From: Lacticaseibacillus absianus
GTDB lineage: Bacteria > Bacillota > Bacilli > Lactobacillales > Lactobacillaceae
DNA length: 64,000 bases
Assembly (NCBI RefSeq): GCF_013407595.1
Contig: NZ_JABEKX010000004.1
Span: forward strand, 27,182 to 91,181
Reading direction: 5' to 3'
The position numbers were made by a program, and so were the translations under genes. The notes under the pieces were generated by a model. It saw only the letters and a program-made list of their open reading frames with translations. It was not told the DNA's origin and searched no databases. Each line of letters opens with the position of its first letter. The first letter of the stretch is position 1. Positions 23,924 through 32,351 of this stretch are shown in pieces.

Positions 23924-24823
23924 ATGGTTGTGAAGCGATTATTGAATTGTACGGCGAGTGACTTTGCGCAATTCGGGCGTGCGGAATTGGTCGCGAGTAT
24001 CGCGGCAAGTGCGGGGCGCACGATCCTCGCGGAGAATGATGTGGCGCTGGATCCGATGACGAAGAACATTACGAATGCGGAGTATGTGGCGGCTTTTGGG
24101 ACGGACCTGATCCTGCTGAACTTGTTCGACTTCGGTACTCGGGCGATCAAAGGCCTGCCGGCCAGCGACGATCCGATCCGGCTGCTGAAGAAGCTGACCG
24201 GTCGGCCGATCGGCGTGAACTTAGAACCGGTTGACCCAGACGCGACGCTGAGTGAGACGACCAAGGCGATCTCGTCCGGTCGAATCGCGAGTGCCACTAA
24301 CCTGAAGCTCGCATCGACGCTCGGGTTCGACTTCATCTGCCTGACGGGAAACCCTTCGACAGGGGTGTCTAACCGTGAGATCACGGCGGCAGTGCGGCTG
24401 GCCAAGCGTCATTTCAACGGGATGATCATTGCGGGTAAGATGCACGGCGCGGGAGTCTCCGAGCCGGTGATCGATCATCAGATCGCCAGTGATTACATCG
24501 CGGCGGGGGCGGATGTGATCCTGATCCCGGTCGCCGGGACGATCCCGGGGTTGAGTGAGCTGGAAATGAGCGAGATGGTGCATTTTGTGCATGAACAAGA
24601 CCGGCTCGTCATGGGGGCGATCGGCACGACGCAAGAAGGGGCGGACGTCGGGACGATCCGGGCGCTGGCACTGACGAGTAAGCGTGCGGGTTGCGACATC
24701 CACCACATCGGGGACGGCGGGTTCTCCGGTCATGCGGACCCCGAGAATATCCTGCAGTTGTCCATCGCAGTCCGCGGCAAGCGGCACACGTTCCACCGGA
24801 TGGCCTTGTCTGTCGAACGCTAA
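23924..24823 (+). CDS. PTS-associated DUF7916-type protein, TIM-barrel-like
   Basis: 299 residues. It begins VVKRLLNCTASDF and contains TGRPIGVNLEPVD, GFDFICLTGNPSTGVSNREI and GADVILIPVAGTIPG, the pattern of a family often labelled PEP phosphonomutase-like or DUF7916 and frequently found beside PTS EIIC genes. Alternating strands and helices suggest a TIM barrel. The reaction is unknown; an aldolase or lyase acting on a phosphorylated sugar product would fit the context, but that is inference. It follows the EIIC gene in one operon and ends with a strong terminator. Confidence 0.7.
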   Translation: MVVKRLLNCTASDFAQFGRAELVASIAASAGRTILAENDVALDPMTKNITNAEYVAAFGTDLILLNLFDFGTRAIKGLPASDDPIRLLKKLTGRPIGVNLEPVDPDATLSETTKAISSGRIASATNLKLASTLGFDFICLTGNPSTGVSNREITAAVRLAKRHFNGMIIAGKMHGAGVSEPVIDHQIASDYIAAGADVILIPVAGTIPGLSELEMSEMVHFVHEQDRLVMGAIGTTQEGADVGTIRALALTSKRAGCDIHHIGDGGFSGHADPENILQLSIAVRGKRHTFHRMALSVER

Positions 24824-24876
24824 GACGTGGCTTGCAGCGGTGGCGTACCAACATTGCTGCAAGCAATACCCCCGAG

Positions 24877-24906
24877 CACGCTGATCGTAGATCGGCGTGT
24901 TTTTTT
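24877..24906 (+). terminator. terminator after the EIIC operon
   Basis: CACGCTGATC, GTA loop, GATCGGCGTG, seven T. Confidence 0.9.
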
Positions 24907-25014
24907 GACTCGTGACGAGACCGGTGAGGAGACTCGGCCAGTCCCGTCGACTGTGGTTGCAAAACATGTGCGAACGGGGTACAACAGAAAGAGCGATACC
25001 GAGGAGGGCCACAC

Positions 25015-25320
25015 ATGACCGTTTTAGACTTAGCGAATTTGATCCAGTACCGGGAGCACGCGATCGCCAGTCGGTCGTTCGGGCGCAAGCTTGGCATCGA
25101 CTTACCATTCGTCGCCTATGCCTTTGATGCTGGCGAGTGCATCAGTAACGAACGATCGGTGCTGACGCGACTGATCCAGGTGATCGATGGCACACTGATG
25201 GTGGTGGCCGCAACGACCACGGCGGTCACAGCCGGCCAGATGATCGTGATCCCAGCCGACACGCCACACATGCTGCGTGCAGACGAACGGTGTCGGTTCA
25301 TTCAGATCGAGACGAAATGA
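25015..25320 (+). CDS. small cupin protein
   Basis: 101 residues forming one cupin barrel: GTLMVVAATTTAVTAGQMIVI is cupin motif 1-like, and PADTPHMLRADERCRFIQIE is motif 2 with one metal-type His. Motif 1 lacks the usual His pair, so metal binding is doubtful. ATG 25015 follows GAGGAGG. A second cupin gene starts 10 bases later; the two probably form an operon of unknown function. Confidence 0.75.
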   Translation: MTVLDLANLIQYREHAIASRSFGRKLGIDLPFVAYAFDAGECISNERSVLTRLIQVIDGTLMVVAATTTAVTAGQMIVIPADTPHMLRADERCRFIQIETK

Positions 25321-25330
25321 GGAGGGCCCC

Positions 25331-25669
25331 ATGGCATATATTGAAAAGATCGCCCAGGCGCAAGTCCTGGACCTTAAGGCGCAGATCCCGCTAGACGAAG
25401 ATCAGGTCAACAGCCGGACCTTGGTCCAGCGGCCAGACCTCGGCATGACCCTGTTTTCGGTCGCGACTGACCAGGAGATCGGCGGCCATTCGGCGACCGG
25501 AGATGCGCTGGTCAACATCCTGAGCGGCGTGGCCGAAGTCAGGATCGAGGCGGCGACGTTCACCGTTCACGCAGGGGAGTCGATCGTGATCCCCGCTAAC
25601 GCGCGCCATTCCCTGTACGCAGTCGAGGGCTTCCAGATGCTACTAGTCGTCGTTAAGCCGCAAGTCTGA
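25331..25669 (+). CDS. cupin domain protein
   Basis: 112 residues. GGHSATGDALVNILSGVAEV is cupin motif 1 (one His retained), and GESIVIPANARHSLYAVEGF is motif 2 with His. It resembles small single-domain cupins (cupin_2). Start ATG 25331 with GGAGGG. It is cotranscribed with the preceding cupin gene; both end at the palindromic terminator shared with the treP gene. Confidence 0.82.
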   Translation: MAYIEKIAQAQVLDLKAQIPLDEDQVNSRTLVQRPDLGMTLFSVATDQEIGGHSATGDALVNILSGVAEVRIEAATFTVHAGESIVIPANARHSLYAVEGFQMLLVVVKPQV

Positions 25670-25680
25670 TACACTCGCCA

Positions 25681-25716
25681 AAAATGCCCGTCCAGCGATC
25701 GCTGGACGGGCATTTT
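25681..25716. terminator. bidirectional terminator, 36-bp perfect palindrome
   Basis: Arm AAAATGCCCGTCCAGCGA followed directly by its exact complement. It lies between converging cupin and treP genes. Confidence 0.88.
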
Positions 25717-25724
25717 GTGTGGGG

Positions 25725-27698
25725 CTACGCCTTGACGGCGACGACTTCCTCGCCGGCCTTGTGGGTCCCGGCCTTGAGGAGTTTGTATTCAGATACTTTT
25801 TCTGTGTTCGTGATCACGACGACGATGTCGGTGTCTTTGCCGCTGGCCACGACTTGGTCGAGGTCCATGTCGGCGAGTAACGTCTCAGGGGTCACGTGAT
25901 CGCCGGCTTCGACGTGGACGGTGAACGGATCGCCGTGCAAGGCCACAGTGTCGAGTCCCATGTGCACCAGGATCTCCAGGCCGTTATCCATCTTGATCCC
26001 AATCGCATGCTTGGTTTCAAAGACGGACAGGACCGTGCCGACGACGGGTGAGTGGATCTGGCCGTCCGCAGGGTGAACGGCGAAGCCTTGGCCCATCATT
26101 TTAGTTGAAAAGACGGGGTCGTGCACCGCCTCGATCGGCATCACGTCACCGTTGACCGGGGCGTAGAGGTAATCGAAGTGCACTGAGGTGGTGTCAAGGG
26201 TCACCGCGTCAGGAGCTGCAACTGGCGCAGCAGGCTGAGCGTCTACGTCGGTCGCTGGCGCGGTGGCGGCAGCTTCATCAACGAATTCGACTTTGTTGAG
26301 GAACTTGACTTTCCGCAGGACGAAGGTCAAGACGAACGGAACGGCGATCGCGATCAACATCCCGATGGCAAAGGCTGGGATGAATTGGCCGACGATGGAG
26401 AGGATCCCCGGTAGCCCACCGACCCCGATGCTGTAGGCACGTACGCCCATGATGGTGACGAACATCCCGGCTAGCCCGGAGCCGATCATCGCGGCGACGA
26501 ATGGGTAGACGTACTTCAGGTTGATCCCGAACATCGCGGGTTCGGTGACGCCGAGGTAAGCGGAAATGGTGGACGGCACGGAGATCTGCTCTTCCTTCTT
26601 GTTTCCGCGGTGCGCGATCGCGACAGCAAGGGTCGCGGAACCCTGGGCAATGTTCGACAGTGCGATCATCGGCCAGAGGTTCGTGCTCTTATAGGTGGAG
26701 ATCAGTTGGGCGTCGATCGCCAGGGTGGTGTGGTGCAACCCAGTGATCACGACTGGTGCGTACAGGGCACCGAAGGCAAGCCCGAAGAGCCAGTTGAACT
26801 GGCTGGTCAACCCGGCGTTCACAGCAGCGGAGATCGCATCCCCGATCTTCCAGCCGATCGGGCCGAGGATCGTGTGTGCGGCCAGGATGGTCGGGATCAG
26901 CGAGAAGAATGGCACGAAGATCATGGAGACGGATTGTGGGATGTATTTCCGGAAGAAGCGCTCGAGGTAGACGAGCATGAAGCCGGCTAGCATCGCTGGG
27001 ATGACTTGTGCCTGGTAGCCGATCATGTTGACATGGGCAAACCCAAAGTCCCAAAACGGGATCTTGCTCGCTGGCGTGCTCGCGACCGCGTAAGCGTTGA
27101 GCAGTTGTGGGGAGACTAATGTGATCCCCAAGACGATCCCGAGGATCTGCGTGGTCTTCATCTTCTTGGTGATGGACCAGGTGATCCCAACTGGGAGGAA
27201 GTGGAAGATCGCTTCACCAGGCAGCCAGAGGAAGGCGTTGACGCCGCTCCAGAACTGGGACTGCTGAACGATGGTGGAGCCGCCGAACTGCACGCCTTCC
27301 AAGATGTTGCGGAAGCCGAGGATCAGACCACCGACGATGATGGCAGGCAACAGCGGCGTGAAGATCTCAGCTAACGTGGCGATCGCTTTTTGGACCGGGT
27401 TCTGGTGGGCCTTCGCCGCGGCCTTGGCGTCTTCCTTCGAGCCGCCGACCATGCCGGCGACGTCCACGAAGTCATTATAAAAATCCGGGACTTCGTTCCC
27501 AATGATCACTTGGAACTGACCGGCGTTGGTGAACATACCGCGAACGGACGGGATGTCCTCGATCGCTTTTTTGTTCGCCTTATCGTCGTCGTTCAACACG
27601 AAACGCATACGTGTGGCGCAGTGGGTAAAGCTAGAAATATTGGCGCTGCCCCCGATCTCGTCGAGCAGCTTTTTGGCGTCTGATTGGTACTTACCCAT
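25725..27698 (-). CDS. treP: trehalose PTS EIIBCA
   Basis: 657 residues with three fused domains: EIIB (1-90, FTHCATRMRF with the phosphorylated Cys), EIIC (about 105-460, with LGVTEPAMFGINLKYVYP), an Ala/Pro linker, and EIIA (about 500-657, ILVHMGLDTVALHG with the phosphorylated His). It imports trehalose as trehalose-6-phosphate. The divergent genes for a GH65 phosphorylase, a TreR-like regulator and beta-phosphoglucomutase fix the substrate better than sequence alone. ATG 27698 follows AAGGAGG. The promoter TTGCAT-17-TACGCT lies near 27750-27780, close to a TreR-like operator. Confidence 0.9.
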   Translation of the reverse strand: MGKYQSDAKKLLDEIGGSANISSFTHCATRMRFVLNDDDKANKKAIEDIPSVRGMFTNAGQFQVIIGNEVPDFYNDFVDVAGMVGGSKEDAKAAAKAHQNPVQKAIATLAEIFTPLLPAIIVGGLILGFRNILEGVQFGGSTIVQQSQFWSGVNAFLWLPGEAIFHFLPVGITWSITKKMKTTQILGIVLGITLVSPQLLNAYAVASTPASKIPFWDFGFAHVNMIGYQAQVIPAMLAGFMLVYLERFFRKYIPQSVSMIFVPFFSLIPTILAAHTILGPIGWKIGDAISAAVNAGLTSQFNWLFGLAFGALYAPVVITGLHHTTLAIDAQLISTYKSTNLWPMIALSNIAQGSATLAVAIAHRGNKKEEQISVPSTISAYLGVTEPAMFGINLKYVYPFVAAMIGSGLAGMFVTIMGVRAYSIGVGGLPGILSIVGQFIPAFAIGMLIAIAVPFVLTFVLRKVKFLNKVEFVDEAAATAPATDVDAQPAAPVAAPDAVTLDTTSVHFDYLYAPVNGDVMPIEAVHDPVFSTKMMGQGFAVHPADGQIHSPVVGTVLSVFETKHAIGIKMDNGLEILVHMGLDTVALHGDPFTVHVEAGDHVTPETLLADMDLDQVVASGKDTDIVVVITNTEKVSEYKLLKAGTHKAGEEVVAVKA

Positions 27699-27722
27699 GA
27701 GCGATTCCTCCTTAGTGGATAA

Positions 27723-27736
27723 CTTGTATAGATGAG
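27723..27736. promoter_or_regulatory. TreR-like operator 1
   Basis: CTTGTATAGATGAG, downstream of the treP promoter on the minus strand. It shares the TGTATAGA core with the site at 27871. Confidence 0.6.
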
Positions 27737-27815
27737 TTCGTAGGTTAAGCGTAACCCCTTACATTTCGAAATGCAAGTTTTTTGTCTCGAAATACAAATC
27801 CTTGATTTTGGGCAT

Positions 27816-27829
27816 CGTGAGCGCTTTCT
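27816..27829. promoter_or_regulatory. cre-like CcpA site between treP and the GH65 gene
   Basis: CGTGAGCGCTTTCT; its reverse, AGAAAGCGCTCACG, fits the cre consensus at 11 of 14 positions. It is just upstream of the GH65 promoter. Confidence 0.55.
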
Positions 27830-27831
27830 GT

Positions 27832-27859
27832 TTGCAAAACGGTGATGGCCTGTTATGAT
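27832..27859 (+). promoter_or_regulatory. promoter of the trehalose phosphorylase operon
   Basis: TTGCAA (27832-27837), 16-base spacer ending TG-T, TATGAT (27854-27859), an extended -10. Confidence 0.65.
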
Positions 27860-27870
27860 GGGTTCATAAA

Positions 27871-27884
27871 CCTGTATAGACAAG
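27871..27884. promoter_or_regulatory. TreR-like operator 2
   Basis: CCTGTATAGACAAG, in the 5' leader just upstream of the GH65 ribosome binding site. An imperfect palindrome. Confidence 0.6.
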
Positions 27885-27898
27885 AAGGGGTGCTGACG

Positions 27899-30520
27899 AT
27901 GACGAAAGTGTACTTCACCAAGCGCAACGACCAGGTGATGGTGGCAACGGCGACGGCGCAGGCCGAGTTTGGGCCGCTGAACGCCACAACGCTGGCGACG
28001 GCGTGCGCGTGGGCCGAGGCCCACGGCCCGCTGACCGGCGGGATCCTGGTCGATTATCCACCGGTTCAGGCCGATCTGGCCGTGCAGCAATTCATCGAAG
28101 AACGCCTGAACATCCCGGTCGTGGCGGGCACAGGTGATGAAGACGCAGCGCTCGCGGCGCGGGCACAGGAATTAGCGTGGACGATCGAGTACTGGGGTTA
28201 TCAGCCAGGCAAGCCTGAATACGCGGCGGAGTCACTCCTGACTGTGGGGAATGGCTTCATGGGGTTGCGTGGGACGCTGCCGGGGATGACGTGCAGTGAT
28301 GACACGTATCCAGCGACTTACTTGGCCGGGCTGTATGATGAGGCGGCGTCGCAGGTCGCTGGGGAACGCGTGGTCAACGAAGACTTCGTGAACGCCCCGG
28401 ACGCCCAGGGGTTGCGTCTCGAAGTCGCTTCGGCGCACTTCACCTTTACGCCAGAGACGGTCCAGGACCTATACCGCCGATTGGATCTGCGCACTGGGGA
28501 GCTGACCGCCACCGCGACGATCACGGTGGGCTTGACGCACTGGCAGGTCGTCTGGCGCAAAAGCGCGAGCCTGAGCGACTGGCACCGTTATGGGTTGCAG
28601 ATGACCCTGACGCCGCTGGACTACACCGGCCCGGTAACGATCACGGCCGGGATCGACGGTGACGTGGAGAACTACAACGTCGCGCGGTACCGCGATCTGA
28701 ACCGGCGGCACATGCGAGTGGTCGCGCAGCGCGACGCAGACGGTCAGATCGCCCAGTGGGCGACCACGCGCCAGGCGGGGGATCAGGTCATGCAGACCGC
28801 TAGTCTGCGCGGGCCCTTCACCGCTGCACCGACCGTGACACAGACGGCGACTGCGATCACGCAGCATGCGACGCTGACGGTCCAGGTCGGTCAGCCTGTT
28901 ACCGTTGAGAAACTCGTCTACGTCGCTCGCGTGCTGCCAGACGGGGATCCCGATGCCGCGTGGGCGGCGCCGGTGACCTTCACCTCTTACGCCGAGCAGC
29001 AGCAGGCCTCTGCAGCGGCGTGGGCTGAACTGTGGCCGACGATGGGCCTGATGGTGGGCGGCGACCTTTGGAGTCAAAAGCTGCTGAATCTTCACACTTA
29101 CCACCTAGTGGTCTCGGCGAGCCCGCTGGCCAACCCGACGCTGGATGCGTCGGTGACGGCGCGCGGCCTGCACGGAGAGGCATACCGTGGTCACATTTTC
29201 TGGGATGAGCTGTTCGTCCTGCCGTTTTACATCACGCATTTTCCGGCCACGGCCAAGGCGCTCTTGATGTACCGCTACCGCCGGCTGACGGCCGCGATCA
29301 CCGCTGCGGAAGCGGTGGGCGAGGCCGGGGCGATGTACCCGTGGCAATCCGGGCGCGACGGCAGCGAGCAGTCACAGCGCTTGCACTTGAACCCGTTGAC
29401 CGGGGAGTGGGGAGAGGACCACAGCCGCCTACAGCGGCACGTGAACCTTGCGATCGCCTACAATGTCTGGTCATACTGCCACGTCAGCGGTGATGAGGCA
29501 TTCATGGTCGATCACGGGGCGGAGATGCTGCTCGCGATCGCCAAGTTCTGGGTGCACAAGGCCGAGCTCGACCCGGCCACGGGGCGCGAGACGATCCGTG
29601 GTGTGATGGGGCCGGATGAATTTCACGAAGCCTATCCTGGTGCGACGACCGGCGGGATGCAGGACAACGCCTACACGAACGTGATGGTTGCTTGGCTGTT
29701 GGGCCAGCTGACCGATCTGCAGACTCAGCTGACCCCCACCCAGTATGCGGCTGCGGCGGCTAAGGCTGGCTTCACGGCGGCCGATCACACGCGGGCGATC
29801 GCGCTACAGCACCGCTTGCAGCTGACGATCGCGCCAGATGGTGTGATCGCGCAGTACGCTGGGTATTTTGACCTGAAGACGCTGGACCTGGACGCCTATC
29901 GCGCTAAGTACGGGGACATTCACCGCATGGACCGGATCCTGGCGGCGGAAGGCCAAAGCGCGGATGACTACCAAGTCGCCAAGCAGGCGGACACGCTGAT
30001 GCTGTTCTACGTGCTCGCCAAACCCCAGGTCGACGCCTTGCTCGCAGATCTGGGGTATCAGCTACCGACGGATTACGTCGCCCGCAACTTGCGCTACTAC
30101 CTGGCGCGCACGGTGCACGGGTCGACGTTGTCGCGGGTGGTGCATGCGCATCTGGCTGAGCTGATCGGGGAGCGCGCGCTGGCCGACGAGTTGTATCAGG
30201 CTGCGCTGAGCTCGGATTATCACGACATCCAAGGCGGGACCACCGCCGAGGGGATCCACGCTGGGGTGATGGGCGCCACGCTTTGGGTCGCACAAAGTGC
30301 CTTTGCCGGGTTAGACCTGACTGGCGAGCAACCGGCGTTGGCCCCACGCCTACCGGATCGATGGCAGTCGCTGGGCTTCCAATTCACCTGGCGCGGGGTG
30401 GTCTTCCGGGTGCAGCTGACCCCGACACAGCTGACAGTGAGCGCCGATCAGCCCGCTGAGTTGACCGTGAACGGGGAGCCCGTCACCGTCGGCCCGATCA
30501 GCCAGACCATCCCAGTCTGA
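27899..30520 (+). CDS. GH65 phosphorylase, probably trehalose-6-phosphate phosphorylase
   Basis: 873 residues from ATG 27899 (AAGGGG 8 bases upstream). The GH65 body begins about residue 93 (WTIEYWGYQPGKPEYAAESL). Seen are RGLHGEAYRGHIFWDE, the general acid Glu574 in VMGPDEFHE, and the phosphate-site HGSTLSRVVHA near the C-terminus. It would convert trehalose-6-P and phosphate to glucose-6-P and beta-glucose-1-P, which the downstream pgmB product isomerises. The N-terminal 90 residues precede the GH65 homology and are unrecognised. Maltose or kojibiose phosphorylase are alternatives by family, but the trehalose PTS next door favours TrePP. Confidence 0.85.
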   Translation: MTKVYFTKRNDQVMVATATAQAEFGPLNATTLATACAWAEAHGPLTGGILVDYPPVQADLAVQQFIEERLNIPVVAGTGDEDAALAARAQELAWTIEYWGYQPGKPEYAAESLLTVGNGFMGLRGTLPGMTCSDDTYPATYLAGLYDEAASQVAGERVVNEDFVNAPDAQGLRLEVASAHFTFTPETVQDLYRRLDLRTGELTATATITVGLTHWQVVWRKSASLSDWHRYGLQMTLTPLDYTGPVTITAGIDGDVENYNVARYRDLNRRHMRVVAQRDADGQIAQWATTRQAGDQVMQTASLRGPFTAAPTVTQTATAITQHATLTVQVGQPVTVEKLVYVARVLPDGDPDAAWAAPVTFTSYAEQQQASAAAWAELWPTMGLMVGGDLWSQKLLNLHTYHLVVSASPLANPTLDASVTARGLHGEAYRGHIFWDELFVLPFYITHFPATAKALLMYRYRRLTAAITAAEAVGEAGAMYPWQSGRDGSEQSQRLHLNPLTGEWGEDHSRLQRHVNLAIAYNVWSYCHVSGDEAFMVDHGAEMLLAIAKFWVHKAELDPATGRETIRGVMGPDEFHEAYPGATTGGMQDNAYTNVMVAWLLGQLTDLQTQLTPTQYAAAAAKAGFTAADHTRAIALQHRLQLTIAPDGVIAQYAGYFDLKTLDLDAYRAKYGDIHRMDRILAAEGQSADDYQVAKQADTLMLFYVLAKPQVDALLADLGYQLPTDYVARNLRYYLARTVHGSTLSRVVHAHLAELIGERALADELYQAALSSDYHDIQGGTTAEGIHAGVMGATLWVAQSAFAGLDLTGEQPALAPRLPDRWQSLGFQFTWRGVVFRVQLTPTQLTVSADQPAELTVNGEPVTVGPISQTIPV

Positions 30521-30578
30521 CGCCATGAAAACCCTTGCGCGCCATGCTATAATGGCTGGGAACGAAAGGGGCACGCTG

Positions 30579-31295
30579 ATGAATAACAAGTTCAAGGAGA
30601 TCGCCGCTGATCTCGAGCAGAAGATCCGCTCCGGGCAATACCCGCCGGAGACGCTGCTGCCAAGCGAACCACACCTGATGCGGCTGTACAACGTGTCGCG
30701 CGAGACCATTCGTAAGGCCCTAGGGGAGCTCCAAGTGCAGGGGCTGATCCAGAAAAAGCAGGGCAAAGGGTCGATCGTGATCGACCCGAATCGCTTTGCC
30801 TTTCCTGTCTCCGGGCTGACCAGTTACCGTGAGTTGCAGCAGAACCTCGGCCTCAACAGTGAGACCGTGGTCCTGACGCTCGCTGAACAGCAAGCGCCCG
30901 CGGAACTGCAGACGCTGACTCAGTGGCCAGCCGGCACCGACGTTTGGCACGTTGAACGCTTGCGCAAGGTCGACGGGCGCGGTGCGATCCTCGATATCGA
31001 TGATTTTCGCGCCGACATCGTCCCACAGCTGACCAAGAAGATCGCGCAGGACTCAACGTATGCCTACATTGAGGGCAAGCTGAAGCTGGAGGTCGCCTAC
31101 GCGCAAAAAGCGATCACCGTTGAGCCGGCAACGCGGCGCGACCGTGAGCTGCTCGACCTCGGACAGGAAAACAAGGTCGTGGTGATCCGCAGTCTGGTGT
31201 ACCTCGAGGACAACACCTGCTTCCAATACACGCAGTCGCGCCACATCCTCGATAAGTTTCGGTTCGTCGACATTGCGCGGCGGCGGCACATCTAG
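30579..31295 (+). CDS. treR: GntR-family (HutC/TreR) repressor
   Basis: 238 residues from ATG 30579. The N-terminal winged helix (residues 5-70) contains LLPSEPHLMRLYNVSRETIR and LIQKKQGKGSIV. The C-terminal UTRA effector domain (about 95-235) contains YAYIEGKLKLEVAYAQKAITVE, a TreR-like stretch. It probably binds trehalose-6-P and controls the CTTGTATAGA-type sites in the treP/GH65 gap. An extended -10, TGCTATAAT, stands 30 bases upstream, so it may also be transcribed on its own. Confidence 0.88.
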   Translation: MNNKFKEIAADLEQKIRSGQYPPETLLPSEPHLMRLYNVSRETIRKALGELQVQGLIQKKQGKGSIVIDPNRFAFPVSGLTSYRELQQNLGLNSETVVLTLAEQQAPAELQTLTQWPAGTDVWHVERLRKVDGRGAILDIDDFRADIVPQLTKKIAQDSTYAYIEGKLKLEVAYAQKAITVEPATRRDRELLDLGQENKVVVIRSLVYLEDNTCFQYTQSRHILDKFRFVDIARRRHI

Positions 31296-31325
31296 CGCGG
31301 GATCGGCGGCACCACAGGAGGAAAT

Positions 31326-32000
31326 ATGATCACTGGATATGTCTTCGACCTCGATGGGGTCATCACAGATACCGCCAAGTTTCATTACCAAGCCTGGGCG
31401 CAACTTGCGCAAGACAGGCTAGGCATCACCATCACCCCGGCGGTCAATGAGTTGCTCAAAGGGCGCTCGCGCATGGATTCGCTGCACGCGATCTTGCAGT
31501 TCGGCGGCCAAGAGGGCCGCTACACCGATGCCGAGCTGACCGCGTTGGCCGACGTCAAAAACGCGCAGTACCGCGAGCTGATCGAGACGATCACGCCAGC
31601 TGACTTGCTGCCAGGCATCCCGCAGTTGCTGGCCGACATCACGGCGCTCGGTGCGCCGATGGCGATCGCCTCGGCCTCCTTCAACGCACCGGCGATCATC
31701 GCCCGGTTGGGGCTGGGCGACGTGCTGACACAGATCGTCGACCCCGGTAGCGTCGCGCACGGCAAACCGGCGCCGGACCTGTTCGAAGCGGCCGCGGCGA
31801 TGATCGCATCACCGGCCGCCACGACCGTCGCCTTTGAAGACGCCAGCGCTGGCGTTGCGGCGATCCGGGCGGCAGGGATGTTCGCTGTCGGAATCGGGGC
31901 GGCTGACCTCTTGGCTGGAGCCGATCTGATCGTGCCGGACACCGCCGCCCTCACGCTTTCGCGGGTCCAAGCTGCCTTTGCCGCCGCACACGCGGGGTGA
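31326..32000 (+). CDS. pgmB: beta-phosphoglucomutase
   Basis: 224 residues, HAD superfamily. Motif 1 is FDLDGVITDTAKFHYQAW with the nucleophile and acid/base Asp pair. The cap substrate loop is LKGRSRMDSL. Later motifs are IASASFNAP (Ser/Thr), GKPAPDLF (Lys) and FEDASAGVAAI (acidic pair). It converts beta-glucose-1-P to glucose-6-P and so completes trehalose use with the GH65 enzyme. ATG 31326 follows AGGAGG, 30 bases after treR. Confidence 0.95.
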   Translation: MITGYVFDLDGVITDTAKFHYQAWAQLAQDRLGITITPAVNELLKGRSRMDSLHAILQFGGQEGRYTDAELTALADVKNAQYRELIETITPADLLPGIPQLLADITALGAPMAIASASFNAPAIIARLGLGDVLTQIVDPGSVAHGKPAPDLFEAAAAMIASPAATTVAFEDASAGVAAIRAAGMFAVGIGAADLLAGADLIVPDTAALTLSRVQAAFAAAHAG

Positions 32001-32078
32001 CGTGGGCGCCGTTGCGGGGGCGTACACAGAGGGCGCTGCGCCATAACCTCTGGTGGCACGACTACTCCAGAACGTTAC

Positions 32079-32237
32079 GTGCCATAACGCAACGCCCTTT
32101 CTAACGCATGTCTGCCTGTAACTCACTGCGTTCGAACGGGCAGCGCAAGTCGTATAAGAGCGCTCCCCTGCAAAACCTAAGTTCGGGTTTTTCAGGGGAG
32201 CGCTCTTATACTCTGGGCTAAAACCGCGTTATGGCAC
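32079..32237 (+). repeat. structured intergenic repeat, copy 3 (most complete)
   Basis: 159 bp bounded by inverted ends GTGCCATAACGC and GCGTTATGGCAC. Inside are GCGTTCGAACGGGCA, then a 19-bp perfect stem (arm GTATAAGAGCGCTCCCCTG at 32152-32170 and its complement at 32193-32211), then CTCTGGGCTAAAACCGCG. Copies 1, 2 and 4 share the flanks. It fills most of the 32001-32351 gap; the remainder holds the pepD terminator. Confidence 0.82.
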
Positions 32238-32307
32238 AGCCACTTATTCGTGTGGTCAGAGCTGGGCACGTTTGGGGGGCCTGTTACTCGGCTAGAACAG
32301 GCGTGCA

Positions 32308-32340
32308 CAAAAATAGGGCCGTGACTGTTGTCACGGCCCC
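32308..32340 (-). terminator. terminator after the C69 dipeptidase gene
   Basis: On the minus strand: GGGCCGTGAC, AACA loop, GTCACGGCCC, TATTTTT. Confidence 0.88.
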
Positions 32341-32351
32341 GAGGCACACGC

